From NCBI RefSeq assembly GCF_018861125.1, contig NZ_JAHKQN010000020.1:189831-253830 (forward strand): DNA of 64,000 nucleotides. Reading direction: 5' to 3'. The stretch is from Cellulophaga baltica. GTDB lineage: Bacteria > Bacteroidota > Bacteroidia > Flavobacteriales > Flavobacteriaceae. How positions within the stretch are numbered: the first letter of the stretch is position 1; every line of letters starts with the position of its first letter. The position numbers were made by a program, and so were the translations under genes. Under the pieces are notes generated by a model, which did no database searches, was not told where the DNA came from, and saw only the letters and a program-made list of their open reading frames with translations. Shown here piece by piece: positions 54,951-63,989 of the stretch.

Positions 54951-56063
54951 TTAGTTAGCTTTAGTTTTTATCATATCAAAAAACTGATCAAATAAATAAT
55001 CAGCATCATGTGGTCCAGGACTAGCCTCTGGGTGATATTGTACAGAAAAAACATTTTTATCTTTCATTTTTATACCCGCAACTGTCTTATCATTTAAATG
55101 CACGTGAGTAACTTCAACATTTTCATTCGCTTCAGTTTCTTCTCTATTAATAGCAAAACCATGATTTTGAGATGTAATTTCACCCTTACCTGTTTGCAAG
55201 TTCATTATTGGATGATTAATTCCTCTATGACCATTATGCATTTTATAAGTTGAAATACCATTTGCTAGAGCAATAACTTGATGACCTAAACAGATACCAA
55301 ATAAAGGTTTGTTTTCAGCAATAATATCTTTGGCTGTATTAATAGCGTCATTTAAAGGTTCTGGATCACCAGGACCATTTGATATAAAATAACCATCAGC
55401 ATCAAAGTCTTTCATATTTTCAAAACTACTATTAAAAGGGTATACTTTAATATAAGCATCTCTTTTAGCTAAGTTTCTAAGTATGTTCTTTTTAATGCCT
55501 ATATCTAAAGCCGCAATTTTATAAGTAGCATCTTCATCACCATAAAAATAAGGTTCTTTAGTAGAAACTTGAGAAGCTAACTCTAAACCTTCCATACTAG
55601 GAACTTCTGCTAATTGCTTTTTAAGCCCTTCCAAATTATCAACATCAGTAGAAATAACAGCATTCATAGCCCCATTATCTCTAATATAACTTACTAATGC
55701 ACGAGTATCAACATCCGAAATTGCTAATAAATTATTATTACCTAAAAAATCTTCAAGACTTAAATCTGCTTCAGCTCTTGAGTAATTATAACTGAAATTT
55801 TTACAAATTAATCCTGCAATTTTTACTGATTCAGATTCAATTTCTTCAGATGCAGTACCATAATTACCAATATGAGCATTAGTAGTTACCATAAGCTGAC
55901 CAAAATATGAAGGATCTGTAAAAATCTCTTGATAACCAGTCATACCTGTATTAAAACAAACCTCTCCAAAGGCTGTTCCTTCTTTATCACCAACTGCCTT
56001 ACCATGAAAAACAGTTCCGTCAGATAAAAGAATTAGTGCTTTTTTTCTAGTTTGATATTTCAT
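54951..56063 (-). CDS. carA: Carbamoyl-phosphate synthase small subunit
   Basis: The 370-residue protein has an N-terminal CarA-specific domain (LILLSDGTVFHGKAVG, GYQEIFTDPSYFGQLMV) and a class I glutamine amidotransferase domain with GICLGHQ (Cys nucleophile) and the His/Glu pair in FSVQYHPEASPGP. It supplies ammonia for carbamoyl phosphate used in pyrimidine and arginine synthesis. The large subunit CarB is not here. It lies between rplQ and eno, an arrangement seen in many Flavobacteriia. Confidence 0.97.
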   Translation of the reverse strand: MKYQTRKKALILLSDGTVFHGKAVGDKEGTAFGEVCFNTGMTGYQEIFTDPSYFGQLMVTTNAHIGNYGTASEEIESESVKIAGLICKNFSYNYSRAEADLSLEDFLGNNNLLAISDVDTRALVSYIRDNGAMNAVISTDVDNLEGLKKQLAEVPSMEGLELASQVSTKEPYFYGDEDATYKIAALDIGIKKNILRNLAKRDAYIKVYPFNSSFENMKDFDADGYFISNGPGDPEPLNDAINTAKDIIAENKPLFGICLGHQVIALANGISTYKMHNGHRGINHPIMNLQTGKGEITSQNHGFAINREETEANENVEVTHVHLNDKTVAGIKMKDKNVFSVQYHPEASPGPHDADYLFDQFFDMIKTKAN

Positions 56064-56090
56064 TCTGTATTAATCTATATTATAGTTTGA

Positions 56091-56098
56091 CAAAAATA
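56091..56098 (-). promoter_or_regulatory. Possible promoter -7 box for carA
   Basis: On the minus strand this reads TATTTTTG, an exact TAnnTTTG match, about 28 nt from the carA ATG. A 7-bp hairpin (AAGTAAG with CTTACTT) lies just upstream at 56108-56129. Confidence 0.4.
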
Positions 56099-56211
56099 AT
56101 TTAAAAATAAGTAAGCTTAAATACTTACTTGTTAATTTATGAAGGGTTTAGAAAATCTAACATATTAATTCAATCACGTATACTTTATAATATTCCCTCC
56201 AAAAAAAACAT

Positions 56212-56246
56212 AAAAAAAAGGATAAGCTTTTCAACTTATCCTTTTT
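56212..56246 (-). terminator. Rho-independent terminator of the ribosomal operon
   Basis: On the minus strand AAAAAGGATAAG pairs with CTTATCCTTTTT around an 8-nt loop, followed by a long T run. It lies about 30 bp past rplQ, closing the alpha operon. Confidence 0.9.
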
Positions 56247-56275
56247 CAATAATATTATAAATCAAAATTCATTAT

Positions 56276-56770
56276 CTATTCTTCTGATTTAGTTTCTGCT
56301 GGTGCTTCTGAAACAGGTGCATCTTCAGTCTTTTTAGCTCTACTTCTTCTAGTAGTTTTCTTAGCAGGTGTTTTAGATGCGTTGTAAAGTTCATTGAAAT
56401 CTACTAACTCAATCATTGCCATATCAGCATTATCACCTAAACGAGTTCCTAATTTGATAATTCTAGTGTAACCACCTGGACGATCAGCAACTTTTTCTGC
56501 AACTTGGCCAAATAATTCTGTTACAGCATACTTATCTCTAAGGTTTTTAAAAACTACACGTCTATTGTGAGTTCCCTTTTCAACTGTTTGGTTGTTTTCA
56601 ACTTTAGCCTTTGTAATCAATGGCTCTACAAACTGTTTTAAAGCTTTGGCTTTAGCCACAGTGGTATTGATTCTTTTGTGCTCAATTAGGGAACAAGCCA
56701 TATTTGCAAGCATTGCAACTCTATGTGCTTTTTTTCTACCTAAATGATTAACTTTTTTACCGTGTCTCAT
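56276..56770 (-). CDS. rplQ: 50S ribosomal protein L17
   Basis: The 164-residue protein starts [20 protein letters not shown] and has [16 protein letters not shown] and the conserved [14 protein letters not shown]. About 40 C-terminal residues ([20 protein letters not shown]) are low-complexity and beyond the usual 120-residue length, as in many Bacteroidota. It is the last gene of the alpha operon. Confidence 0.97.
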   Translation of the reverse strand: MRHGKKVNHLGRKKAHRVAMLANMACSLIEHKRINTTVAKAKALKQFVEPLITKAKVENNQTVEKGTHNRRVVFKNLRDKYAVTELFGQVAEKVADRPGGYTRIIKLGTRLGDNADMAMIELVDFNELYNASKTPAKKTTRRSRAKKTEDAPVSEAPAETKSEE

Positions 56771-56832
56771 TATTGTTTATCTTTTTCTTCCTTATCAGAG
56801 TTTATCTCATCTAACAGAAGTAAAATTATTAT

Positions 56833-57825
56833 TTAATCTTTATCTAATTTATATTTTGACAAGTCCATTCCGAAACTTAAACCTTTATTAATTACAAGTT
56901 CCTCAAGCTCTGTCAATGATTTTTTACCAAAGTTTCTAAACTTCATTAAATCATTTTTGTTGAAAGAAACTAAATCACCAAGAGTATCAACTTCAGCAGC
57001 TTTTAAACAATTTAGTGCACGAACAGATAAGTCCATATCAACTAATTTTGTTTTTAATAACTGACGCATATGTAATGACTCTTCATCATACGTTTCTGTC
57101 TGTGCAATCTCGTCAGCCTCAAGAGTAATACGCTCGTCTGAGAATAACATAAAGTGGTGTATTAATACTTTAGCACCTTCTGTTAATGCATCTTTAGGTG
57201 TAATAGAACCATCAGATTCAATTTCGAAAACTAATTTTTCGTAATCTGTCTTCTGTTCTACACGAAAGTTTTCAATACTATATTTTACATTTTTAATAGG
57301 TGTAAAGATAGAATCAATAGCAATAGTACCTAATGGAGCACCTGATTTTTTATTTTCGTCAGCAGGAACATAACCTCTACCCTTTTCAATAACTAACTCC
57401 ATATTGAAGTTAACTTTAGCATCCATATTACAGATTACTAAATCAGGGTTTAAAACTTGAAAACCAGAGATAAATTTTTGAAAATCTCCAGCAGTAAGTT
57501 GATTTTTACCACTAACAGAAATAGAAACCGTTTCAGAATCTACATCTTCTATTTGTCTTTTAAAACGTACTTGTTTTAAATTCAAAATAATTTCAGTTAC
57601 ATCTTCAACGATACCAGATACAACAGAAAATTCATGCTCAACTTTATCTATTCTTATAGATGTAATAGCAAAACCTTCTAATGAAGAAAGTAATACTCTT
57701 CTTAATGCGTTACCAACAGTCAATCCATAACCAGGCTCTAAAGGGCGGAATTCAAATTTCCCTTCGAAATCTGTAGAATCGATCATTATTACTTTATCGG
57801 GTTTCTGAAAATTAAATAATGCCAT
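56833..57825 (-). CDS. rpoA: RNA polymerase subunit alpha
   Basis: The 330-residue protein has the N-terminal dimerisation domain ([23 protein letters not shown], then [11 protein letters not shown]) and a C-terminal domain (residues about 255-325: [35 protein letters not shown]). It assembles RNA polymerase and contacts promoter upstream elements. Normal length; no oddities. Confidence 0.98.
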   Translation of the reverse strand: MALFNFQKPDKVIMIDSTDFEGKFEFRPLEPGYGLTVGNALRRVLLSSLEGFAITSIRIDKVEHEFSVVSGIVEDVTEIILNLKQVRFKRQIEDVDSETVSISVSGKNQLTAGDFQKFISGFQVLNPDLVICNMDAKVNFNMELVIEKGRGYVPADENKKSGAPLGTIAIDSIFTPIKNVKYSIENFRVEQKTDYEKLVFEIESDGSITPKDALTEGAKVLIHHFMLFSDERITLEADEIAQTETYDEESLHMRQLLKTKLVDMDLSVRALNCLKAAEVDTLGDLVSFNKNDLMKFRNFGKKSLTELEELVINKGLSFGMDLSKYKLDKD

Positions 57826-57845
57826 AATTGGATTAGTGTTGTTTA

Positions 57846-58451
57846 TTATTTAGAGTATAACTCGACGATTAATTGTTCTTTGATGTTTTCTGGAATTTGA
57901 AGTCTTTCTGGAACAGTCACAAAAGTACCTTCCATTTTTTCAGTGTTCCAAGTAATCCATTCGAATACACTACTATTAGCAGCTAACGAATCTTGAATTG
58001 TAGAAATAGATTTAGATTTTTCTCTAACACCAACTACATCGCCCGCTTTAAGCGAGTAAGATGGAATGTTAACTAACTCACCATTTACAGTGATATGTCT
58101 GTGAGAAACTAATTGTCTCGCACCACTTCTTGAGTTAGAAATACCCATTCTGTAAACTACGTTATCTAAACGACATTCACATAATTGAAGTAAAATTTCA
58201 CCAGTTACACCATCTTTTCTCTTTGCAGAAGCAAATATATTACGGAATTGCTTTTCTAAAATACCATAAGTATATTTAGCTTTTTGCTTTTCCATTAATT
58301 GAACAGCATATTCTGATTTTTTTCCACGACGTCTAGCGTTTCCGTGTTGTCCTGGAGGGAAATTTCTTTTTTCGAAAGATTTATCATCTCCGAAGATTGC
58401 CTCGCCAAATTTACGAGCAATTTTAGTTTTTGGTCCTGTATATCTTGCCAT
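57846..58451 (-). CDS. rpsD: 30S ribosomal protein S4
   Basis: The 201-residue protein has [36 protein letters not shown] and an S4 RNA-binding domain [20 protein letters not shown]. It nucleates 30S assembly and in many bacteria represses its operon. The zinc-binding N-terminal Cys motif is absent. A small G/C-rich hairpin precedes it in the leader. Confidence 0.97.
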   Translation of the reverse strand: MARYTGPKTKIARKFGEAIFGDDKSFEKRNFPPGQHGNARRRGKKSEYAVQLMEKQKAKYTYGILEKQFRNIFASAKRKDGVTGEILLQLCECRLDNVVYRMGISNSRSGARQLVSHRHITVNGELVNIPSYSLKAGDVVGVREKSKSISTIQDSLAANSSVFEWITWNTEKMEGTFVTVPERLQIPENIKEQLIVELYSK

Positions 58452-58530
58452 TTTCTAATAATTTGAAAGTATGATTATGAATTAAGGCTTATCCTTCGAT
58501 AATCGTAACAATACTTTCTGTGAAATATAA

Positions 58531-58548
58531 TTTCCGGGATTCCGGAAA
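58531..58548 (-). promoter_or_regulatory. G/C-rich hairpin between rpsK and rpsD
   Basis: TTTCCGG and CCGGAAA pair over 7 bp around a 4-nt loop, about 80 nt before the rpsD ATG and 10 nt after the rpsK stop. It is conspicuous in a region of low GC. It may be a processing or regulatory element; it has no T run. Confidence 0.4.
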
Positions 58549-58557
58549 AATTTAAAC

Positions 58558-58950
58558 TTAAACTCTTCTTCTTTTTGGTGGTCTACATCCATTATGTGGC
58601 ATTGGAGTAACATCAATAATCTCTGTAACTTCAATTCCTGCATTATGTAAAGATCTAATAGCAGATTCTCTACCATTACCTGGACCTTTAACGTAAACTT
58701 TTACTTTTCTTAACCCTGCTTCATGTGCTACTTTAGCACAATCTTCTGCAGCTACTTGAGCAGCATATGGTGTGTTCTTTTTAGAACCTCTAAAGCCCAT
58801 TTTACCTGCTGAAGACCAAGAAATAACATCACCTTTTTTGTTTGTCAAAGAAATGATTATGTTGTTAAAAGATGCTGTAACGTGAGCTTCACCAACAGAC
58901 TCAACAATAACCTTACGTTTCTTTGTTACTTTTGTATTTGACTTTGCCAT
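58558..58950 (-). CDS. rpsK: 30S ribosomal protein S11
   Basis: The 130-residue protein has [29 protein letters not shown] and [26 protein letters not shown], ending [11 protein letters not shown]. It belongs to the 30S platform. The leader contains a tandem heptamer repeat directly before the ATG. Confidence 0.97.
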   Translation of the reverse strand: MAKSNTKVTKKRKVIVESVGEAHVTASFNNIIISLTNKKGDVISWSSAGKMGFRGSKKNTPYAAQVAAEDCAKVAHEAGLRKVKVYVKGPGNGRESAIRSLHNAGIEVTEIIDVTPMPHNGCRPPKRRRV

Positions 58951-58955
58951 AATTT

Positions 58956-58983
58956 TTTAGTTTCTAGTTGTTAGTTCTTAGTT
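58956..58983 (-). repeat. Tandem heptamer repeat in the rpsK leader
   Basis: On the plus strand four consecutive heptamers read TTTAGTT, TCTAGTT, GTTAGTT, CTTAGTT; on the mRNA they read AACTAAG, AACTAAC, AACTAGA, AACTAAA. The last copy ends 5 nt before the rpsK ATG. Confidence 0.8.
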
Positions 58984-59057
58984 ATTGGAATCCTAAACTT
59001 TTACATTTCAAACAGATTCTTCTAACGTCCAAATACTAATTGACTACTGTCTAATTT

Positions 59058-59432
59058 TTATTTAGTTGCTTTTTTCTTGTTTGCAACAGTTTTTCTTTTA
59101 CCTTTTCTAGTTCTAGAGTTGTTTTTAGTTCTTTGTCCTCTTAAAGGAAGACCAGATCTATGACGAATACCTCTATAACATCCGATATCCATTAAACGTT
59201 TGATGCTTAACTGAGTTTCAGAACGTAATTCTCCTTCAATTGTAAAAGCTGAAACAGCCTCACGAATACGAGAAATCTCGTCATCGTTCCAATCAGAAAC
59301 CTTAGTATCTTCACTAACTTGGGCATTTGCTAAAATTTCTTTAGCTCTACTATTACCTACACCGAAAATGTAAGTAAGTGCTATAACCCCTCTTTTTTGT
59401 TTTGGTATATCTACACCTGCAATTCTTGCCAT
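59058..59432 (-). CDS. rpsM: 30S ribosomal protein S13
   Basis: The 124-residue protein has [20 protein letters not shown], the helix-turn-helix-like middle and [27 protein letters not shown]. It is normal for the family and contacts the 30S head and tRNAs. Its start follows the rpmJ stop by 2 nt. Confidence 0.97.
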   Translation of the reverse strand: MARIAGVDIPKQKRGVIALTYIFGVGNSRAKEILANAQVSEDTKVSDWNDDEISRIREAVSAFTIEGELRSETQLSIKRLMDIGCYRGIRHRSGLPLRGQRTKNNSRTRKGKRKTVANKKKATK

Positions 59433-59434
59433 AA

Positions 59435-59551
59435 CTACCCTTGTCTTTGTTTAAATCTAGGATTCTTTTTGTTTATTACGTACAATCTACCTTTTCTGCG
59501 AACAATTTTGCAGTCGGCACTTCTTTTCTTTAATGATGCTCTTACTTTCAT
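59435..59551 (-). CDS. rpmJ: 50S ribosomal protein L36 (zinc-free form)
   Basis: From the ATG at 59551 to the TAG at 59435-59437 a 38-residue frame reads [20 protein letters not shown] and [18 protein letters not shown]. It is the L36 family, but only one Cys remains of the usual three-Cys/one-His zinc ribbon. It lies between infA and rpsM, as expected. Confidence 0.97.
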   Translation of the reverse strand: MKVRASLKKRSADCKIVRRKGRLYVINKKNPRFKQRQG

Positions 59552-59560
59552 CGTCTTATC

Positions 59561-59776
59561 TTAATATCTATATGTAATTCTTGCTTTACTTAAATCATAA
59601 GGGCTCATTTCTAATTTAACCTTATCACCTGGAAGTAATTTTATATAATGCATACGCATTTTACCAGAAATATGTGCTGTAACAACATGCCCATTTTCTA
59701 ACTCTACACGAAACATTGCGTTTGACAATGCTTCAATTATGCTACCATCTTGCTCTATTGCTGCCTGTTTAGCCAT
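59561..59776 (-). CDS. infA: Translation initiation factor IF-1
   Basis: The 71-residue S1-fold protein reads [44 protein letters not shown] and [15 protein letters not shown]. It blocks the ribosomal A site during initiation. It is 3 nt from secY and 9 nt from rpmJ. Confidence 0.97.
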   Translation of the reverse strand: MAKQAAIEQDGSIIEALSNAMFRVELENGHVVTAHISGKMRMHYIKLLPGDKVKLEMSPYDLSKARITYRY

Positions 59777-59779
59777 AAC

Positions 59780-61120
59780 TTATGCTACTTTTCTATTTTT
59801 ACCTGTTTTCATTAAACCATCATAATGACGATTTAATAAATACGAATTAACTTGTTGAACTGTATCTATTGCCACCCCAACCATAATTAATAGTGATGTA
59901 CCGCCGTAAAACATAGCCCAACCTGCCTGTACATCCAACAAACTAACAATGATTGCTGGTAAAATAGCGAGCAAAGCTAAGAAAATAGATCCAGGTAACG
60001 TAATTAAAGACATAATTTTATCTAAGAAGTCTCCAGTTTCAACTCCTGGTCTTACTCCAGGTATAAATCCACCACTACGTTTTAGATCGTCAGCCATTTT
60101 ATTTGTTGGAACAGTAATAGCTGTATAAAAGTATGTGAATACTATAATTAAGAAAGCAAATAATAAATTATATGCTAATCCGAATATATCTTGAAATTGA
60201 ACTTCTAACCATTGACCCCAAGCAGTTTCATTAAATGTCTGACCAATTAAACCCGGAGCAAACATAATTGCTTGAGCAAATATTATTGGCATAACACCAG
60301 AAGCATTTAACTTTAATGGAATATATTGTCTAGTTCCCATTGCATCTTTTTCATATCCACCAGAAGCAGATCTTCTTGCATATTGAACTGGAATTTGACG
60401 TGTAGCCATAACCAATAAAACACATAATAAGATAACAACAAACCAAATAATAATTTCTACTAAAACTAACATTGGACCACCAGTACCATCCCATCTAGAA
60501 ATAGCTTCTTGTGCAAATGATTGAGGTAAGTTAGCAATAATACCAACCATAATTAATAATGAAATACCATTACCAATACCTTTATCAGTAATTTTTTCAC
60601 CTAACCACATTGCAAAAACAGTACCTGTAACTAATATAATTACAGAAGGAATCATAAAATCTAATCCTTTTCCTAAAACGAATGCACTATCTGGAACACC
60701 AAACTGACCCAAACCTAATAAATAAGTCGGAGCCTGTAATATACATATACCAATAGTCAACCATCTTGTAATTTGATTGATAGTTTTTCTACCACTCTCA
60801 CCTTCTTTTTGCAATTTCTGCAAATAAGGGATAGCGATACCCATCAATTGAACAACAATAGAGGCTGAAATATAAGGCATAATACCTAATGCAAAAACAG
60901 AAGCCTTCGCAAAGGCTCCTCCTGTAAATGCATTTAATATTCCAAAGATTCCATTTTCCGTTCCTGAAGATAAAGCTCCTAATTGCGCAGTATCAATACC
61001 TGGTAACGCAATTTGCGCACCAAATCTATAAACTAACAACAAACCAAGAGTTACAAGGATTCTTCCTTTTAATTCCTCTATCTTCCAAATATTAGATAAT
61101 GTCTCGAAAAATTTCTTCAT
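59780..61120 (-). CDS. secY: Preprotein translocase subunit SecY
   Basis: The 446-residue protein has ten membrane helices, opening with WKIEELKGRILVTLGLLLVYRFGAQIALPG and containing the plug-region FTGGAFAKASVFALGIMPYISASI, the MATRQIPVQYARR loop and FIPGVRPG, the cytoplasmic ribosome-binding segment. It is the channel of the Sec translocon. Placement in the spc operon is standard. Confidence 0.98.
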   Translation of the reverse strand: MKKFFETLSNIWKIEELKGRILVTLGLLLVYRFGAQIALPGIDTAQLGALSSGTENGIFGILNAFTGGAFAKASVFALGIMPYISASIVVQLMGIAIPYLQKLQKEGESGRKTINQITRWLTIGICILQAPTYLLGLGQFGVPDSAFVLGKGLDFMIPSVIILVTGTVFAMWLGEKITDKGIGNGISLLIMVGIIANLPQSFAQEAISRWDGTGGPMLVLVEIIIWFVVILLCVLLVMATRQIPVQYARRSASGGYEKDAMGTRQYIPLKLNASGVMPIIFAQAIMFAPGLIGQTFNETAWGQWLEVQFQDIFGLAYNLLFAFLIIVFTYFYTAITVPTNKMADDLKRSGGFIPGVRPGVETGDFLDKIMSLITLPGSIFLALLAILPAIIVSLLDVQAGWAMFYGGTSLLIMVGVAIDTVQQVNSYLLNRHYDGLMKTGKNRKVA

Positions 61121-61129
61121 AGTATATTT

Positions 61130-61582
61130 TTATAAACTTATTGCTTCGCCACCAGCAGCTTCAATAGCAGCTTTTGCAGTAGCAGTAAATTTATGTGCAG
61201 TAACTTTTAAGGAAGCTTTTAATTCACCTCCACCTAATATTTTAACCAAATCAGATTTTCTTGTTAATCCGTTTTCAATAAAAACATCTAAGTTAACAGC
61301 ATCTTTAATTACACCATTATCAACTAATAATTGTAATTTATCAAGATTAATACCTGCGTATTCTTTTCTATTGATATTTGTAAAACCAAATTTAGGAACT
61401 CGTCTTTGTAAAGGCATTTGACCACCTTCAAAACCAATCTTTTTAGAATAACCAGATCTAGATTTAGCACCTTTATGACCTCTAGTAGCAGTACCACCTT
61501 TACCAGTACCTTGTCCACGACCTACAATTTTACCTGCACGTTGTGTAGCTCCTTCAGCCGGTTTTAAACTATTTAAATTCAT
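61130..61582 (-). CDS. rplO: 50S ribosomal protein L15
   Basis: The 150-residue protein starts MNLNSLKPAEGATQRAGKIV and has the glycine- and basic-rich GRGQGTGKGGTATRGHKGAKSR and FEGGQMPLQRRVPKFGF. Normal length. Lies between rpmD and secY. Confidence 0.97.
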   Translation of the reverse strand: MNLNSLKPAEGATQRAGKIVGRGQGTGKGGTATRGHKGAKSRSGYSKKIGFEGGQMPLQRRVPKFGFTNINRKEYAGINLDKLQLLVDNGVIKDAVNLDVFIENGLTRKSDLVKILGGGELKASLKVTAHKFTATAKAAIEAAGGEAISL

Positions 61583-61596
61583 CTTTATATAATTTT

Positions 61597-61776
61597 TTAA
61601 GCTTCCTCAGTTGAAACTAAGTGATTAACTTTAGCAATCATACCCATAACACTAGGAGTATTTTCATGCTCTACAACTTGTCCTATTTTTTTTAATCCAA
61701 GTGCCTCAAGAGTTCTCTTTTGGTTTAATGGTTTTTTAATACCACTCTTCACTTGTTTAACTTTAACTTTTGCCAT
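61597..61776 (-). CDS. rpmD: 50S ribosomal protein L30
   Basis: From the ATG at 61776 to TAA at 61597-61599 the 59-residue product begins MAKVKVKQVKSGIKKPLNQK, continues RTLEALGLKKIGQVVEHENT and ends NHLVSTEEA. RTLEALGLKKIGQ is the L30 signature. It lies 11 nt from rpsE and 14 nt from rplO. Confidence 0.97.
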   Translation of the reverse strand: MAKVKVKQVKSGIKKPLNQKRTLEALGLKKIGQVVEHENTPSVMGMIAKVNHLVSTEEA

Positions 61777-61787
61777 AATATCTTAAT

Positions 61788-62312
61788 TTATCCCTTAAAA
61801 ACTTTTTCAAGAGAAATTCCTCTTTGAGTAGCAACTGTTTTAGCATCTCTTATTTGCAATAAAGCATCAAAAGTAGCTTTAACAACATTATGTGGATTTG
61901 AAGATCCTTGAGACTTAGAAAGTACATCATGCACACCTACTGCTTCAAGTACCGCTCTAACAGCACCACCAGCAATAACACCTGTACCATGTGAAGCTGG
62001 CTGAATATAAACTCTAGCCCCTCCAAATTTACCTTTTTGCTCATGAGGAATAGTCCCTTTATTTAAAGGTATTCTAATCAAATTTTTCTTAGCGTCTTCA
62101 ATCGCTTTAGCAATAGCTGTAGCAACTTCTTTAGACTTACCTAAACCTTGACCAACTACACCATTTTCATCACCAACAACAACAATAGCAGAGAATCCGA
62201 AGGCTCTACCACCTTTTGTTACTTTAGTTACCCTTTGTACACCTACCAAACGATCTTTTAAATCAAGACCTCCTGGTTTTACAAGTTCTACGTTTCTGTA
62301 TTTCTGGTACAT
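61788..62312 (-). CDS. rpsE: 30S ribosomal protein S5
   Basis: The 174-residue protein has [40 protein letters not shown] and the C-terminal [20 protein letters not shown]. Both S5 domains are complete. It contributes to decoding fidelity. Confidence 0.97.
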   Translation of the reverse strand: MYQKYRNVELVKPGGLDLKDRLVGVQRVTKVTKGGRAFGFSAIVVVGDENGVVGQGLGKSKEVATAIAKAIEDAKKNLIRIPLNKGTIPHEQKGKFGGARVYIQPASHGTGVIAGGAVRAVLEAVGVHDVLSKSQGSSNPHNVVKATFDALLQIRDAKTVATQRGISLEKVFKG

Positions 62313-62318
62313 ATATAT

Positions 62319-62675
62319 TTAGAATTTAAGTCCTGCTTCTCTAGCTCCTTCAGCTAATGATTTTACTCTACCGTGATATAAACAACCACCTCTATCAAAA
62401 GCAACAGCTTCAACACCTGCTTTTTGTGCTTTTTCAGCGATAGTTTTACCTACTAAAGTTGCTATTTCAGACTTAGTCCCTTTAGTTCCTGCTATATCTT
62501 TATCTCTTGAAGATGCCGCTACTAACGTTACACCTTTATTATCATCTATTACTTGTACATAGATTTCTTTGTTACTTCTAAAAACCGCTAATCTTGGTCT
62601 TTCAGCTGTACCAAAAGAAACTTTGCGTATTCTTCTTTTAATTCGAAGTCTTCTTTCTGTTTTTGATAATCCCAT
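62319..62675 (-). CDS. rplR: 50S ribosomal protein L18
   Basis: The 118-residue protein has [40 protein letters not shown] and [26 protein letters not shown]. It binds 5S rRNA. Normal length. Confidence 0.97.
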   Translation of the reverse strand: MGLSKTERRLRIKRRIRKVSFGTAERPRLAVFRSNKEIYVQVIDDNKGVTLVAASSRDKDIAGTKGTKSEIATLVGKTIAEKAQKAGVEAVAFDRGGCLYHGRVKSLAEGAREAGLKF

Positions 62676-62688
62676 AATCTCTTAATTA

Positions 62689-63231
62689 TTATGCTGATTT
62701 ACCAGCTTTTCTTCTTAATTGTTCACCTACAAACTTAATACCTTTTCCTTTGTAAGGCTCTGGCTTACGGAAAGATCTGATTTTAGCAGCTACTTGCCCC
62801 ACTAATTGCTTGTCAAATGATGTTAATTTTACGATTGGGTTTTTACCTTTTTCAGATATTGTTTCGATTTTAACTTCAGGAGCTAAATCAATAACTATAT
62901 TATGTGAAAAACCTAATGCTAAATCTAACTTTTGACCTTGATTACTTGCACGGTAACCTACACCTACAAGCTCAAGCTCTTTAGTCCAACCTTTAGACAC
63001 ACCATCTATCATGTTATTGATAAGTGATCTATATAAGCCATGCTTAGCTTTATGTTCTTTAGAATCTGATGGTCTAGTTACTAAAACTTGACCTTCTTCT
63101 ACTTTTACTTCTACTGCTGAAAATTCTTGAGTTAATTCTCCTAATTTTCCTTTTACAGTTAGTATGTTTTCTTTTACCTCAACGGTTACCCCATCTGGGA
63201 TCGCTACTGGATTATTACCTATTCTAGACAT
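62689..63231 (-). CDS. rplF: 50S ribosomal protein L6
   Basis: The 180-residue protein begins MSRIGNNPVAIPDGVTVEVK and ends with the conserved KPEPYKGKGIKFVGEQLRRKAG. The two L6 repeats are present. Confidence 0.97.
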   Translation of the reverse strand: MSRIGNNPVAIPDGVTVEVKENILTVKGKLGELTQEFSAVEVKVEEGQVLVTRPSDSKEHKAKHGLYRSLINNMIDGVSKGWTKELELVGVGYRASNQGQKLDLALGFSHNIVIDLAPEVKIETISEKGKNPIVKLTSFDKQLVGQVAAKIRSFRKPEPYKGKGIKFVGEQLRRKAGKSA

Positions 63232-63250
63232 TTCTTAAATCTTTATAGTA

Positions 63251-63649
63251 TTAATAAACATAACATAATACTTCACCACCAACTTTTTCTAGCTTAGCTT
63301 GCTTACTTGTCATAACTCCATGAGAAGTAGAAACAATTGCAATACCCAGTCCGTTAAGTACTCTTGGTAAATCAGCAGAACCAGCATACTTACGTAGACC
63401 TGGCTTACTTATACGCATAATTTTTTTAATAACGGGTTCTTTAGTTAACTTATCATACTTCAAAGCTATTTTTACCGTTCCCTGAACCTTGTTTGGCTCA
63501 AATTTATAACTTAAAATATATCCTTGCTCGAATAATATTTTAGTTATTTCTTTTTTCAAATTAGAAGCAGGAATATCTACTATTCTATGACCAGCTCTGC
63601 TGGCATTTCTAATTCGAGTTAAATAATCCGAAATTGGATCTGTTACCAT
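63251..63649 (-). CDS. rpsH: 30S ribosomal protein S8
   Basis: The 132-residue protein has MVTDPISDYLTRIRNASRAG, the central INNER-like SYKFEPNKVQGTVKIALKYD and the C-terminal GLGIAIVSTSHGVMTSKQAKLEKVGGE. It binds 16S rRNA helix 21 and can repress spc-operon translation in E. coli. Confidence 0.97.
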   Translation of the reverse strand: MVTDPISDYLTRIRNASRAGHRIVDIPASNLKKEITKILFEQGYILSYKFEPNKVQGTVKIALKYDKLTKEPVIKKIMRISKPGLRKYAGSADLPRVLNGLGIAIVSTSHGVMTSKQAKLEKVGGEVLCYVY

Positions 63650-63719
63650 ATTTATTAATTTGCAGTAACGGTTTTCAGCACAATTGCCAAACCTGAAACC
63701 AGTTTATACTCTTAATTGA

Positions 63720-63989
63720 CTACCAGCTTGCTTTTTTAACACCTGGTATTAAACCTTGATTAGCCATCTCTCTAAAAGTCACACGTGAGATACCAAAAGT
63801 TCTCATATAACCTCTAGGTCTTCCTGTTAATTTACATCTATTATGCAAACGAACTGGATTAGCATTTCTAGGTAATTTTTGTAATGCTTCGTAATCACCA
63901 GCTTCTTTCAAAGCTTTTCTTTTCTCAGCATATTTAGCTACAGTTTTTTCTCTTTTAACCTCACGGGCTTTCATTGATTCTTTAGCCAT
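63720..63989 (-). CDS. rpsN: 30S ribosomal protein S14 (zinc-free form)
   Basis: The 89-residue protein begins [20 protein letters not shown] and ends [11 protein letters not shown]. It has the long-form S14 sequence without the CxxC pair of the zinc-binding form. It is the first spc-operon gene visible; rplE should lie just outside the window. Confidence 0.97.
   Translation of the reverse strand: MAKESMKAREVKREKTVAKYAEKRKALKEAGDYEALQKLPRNANPVRLHNRCKLTGRPRGYMRTFGISRVTFREMANQGLIPGVKKASW

Noticed and set aside
58482-58676. A 64-codon frame overlapping rpsK on the same strand
   Set aside because: It overlaps the end of S11 in another frame and has no homology I recognise.
63650-63719. Possible S8-binding regulatory structure between rpsN and rpsH
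   Set aside because: Short GGTTT/AAACC pairings are visible, but not a structure resembling the known S8 site; too weak to report.
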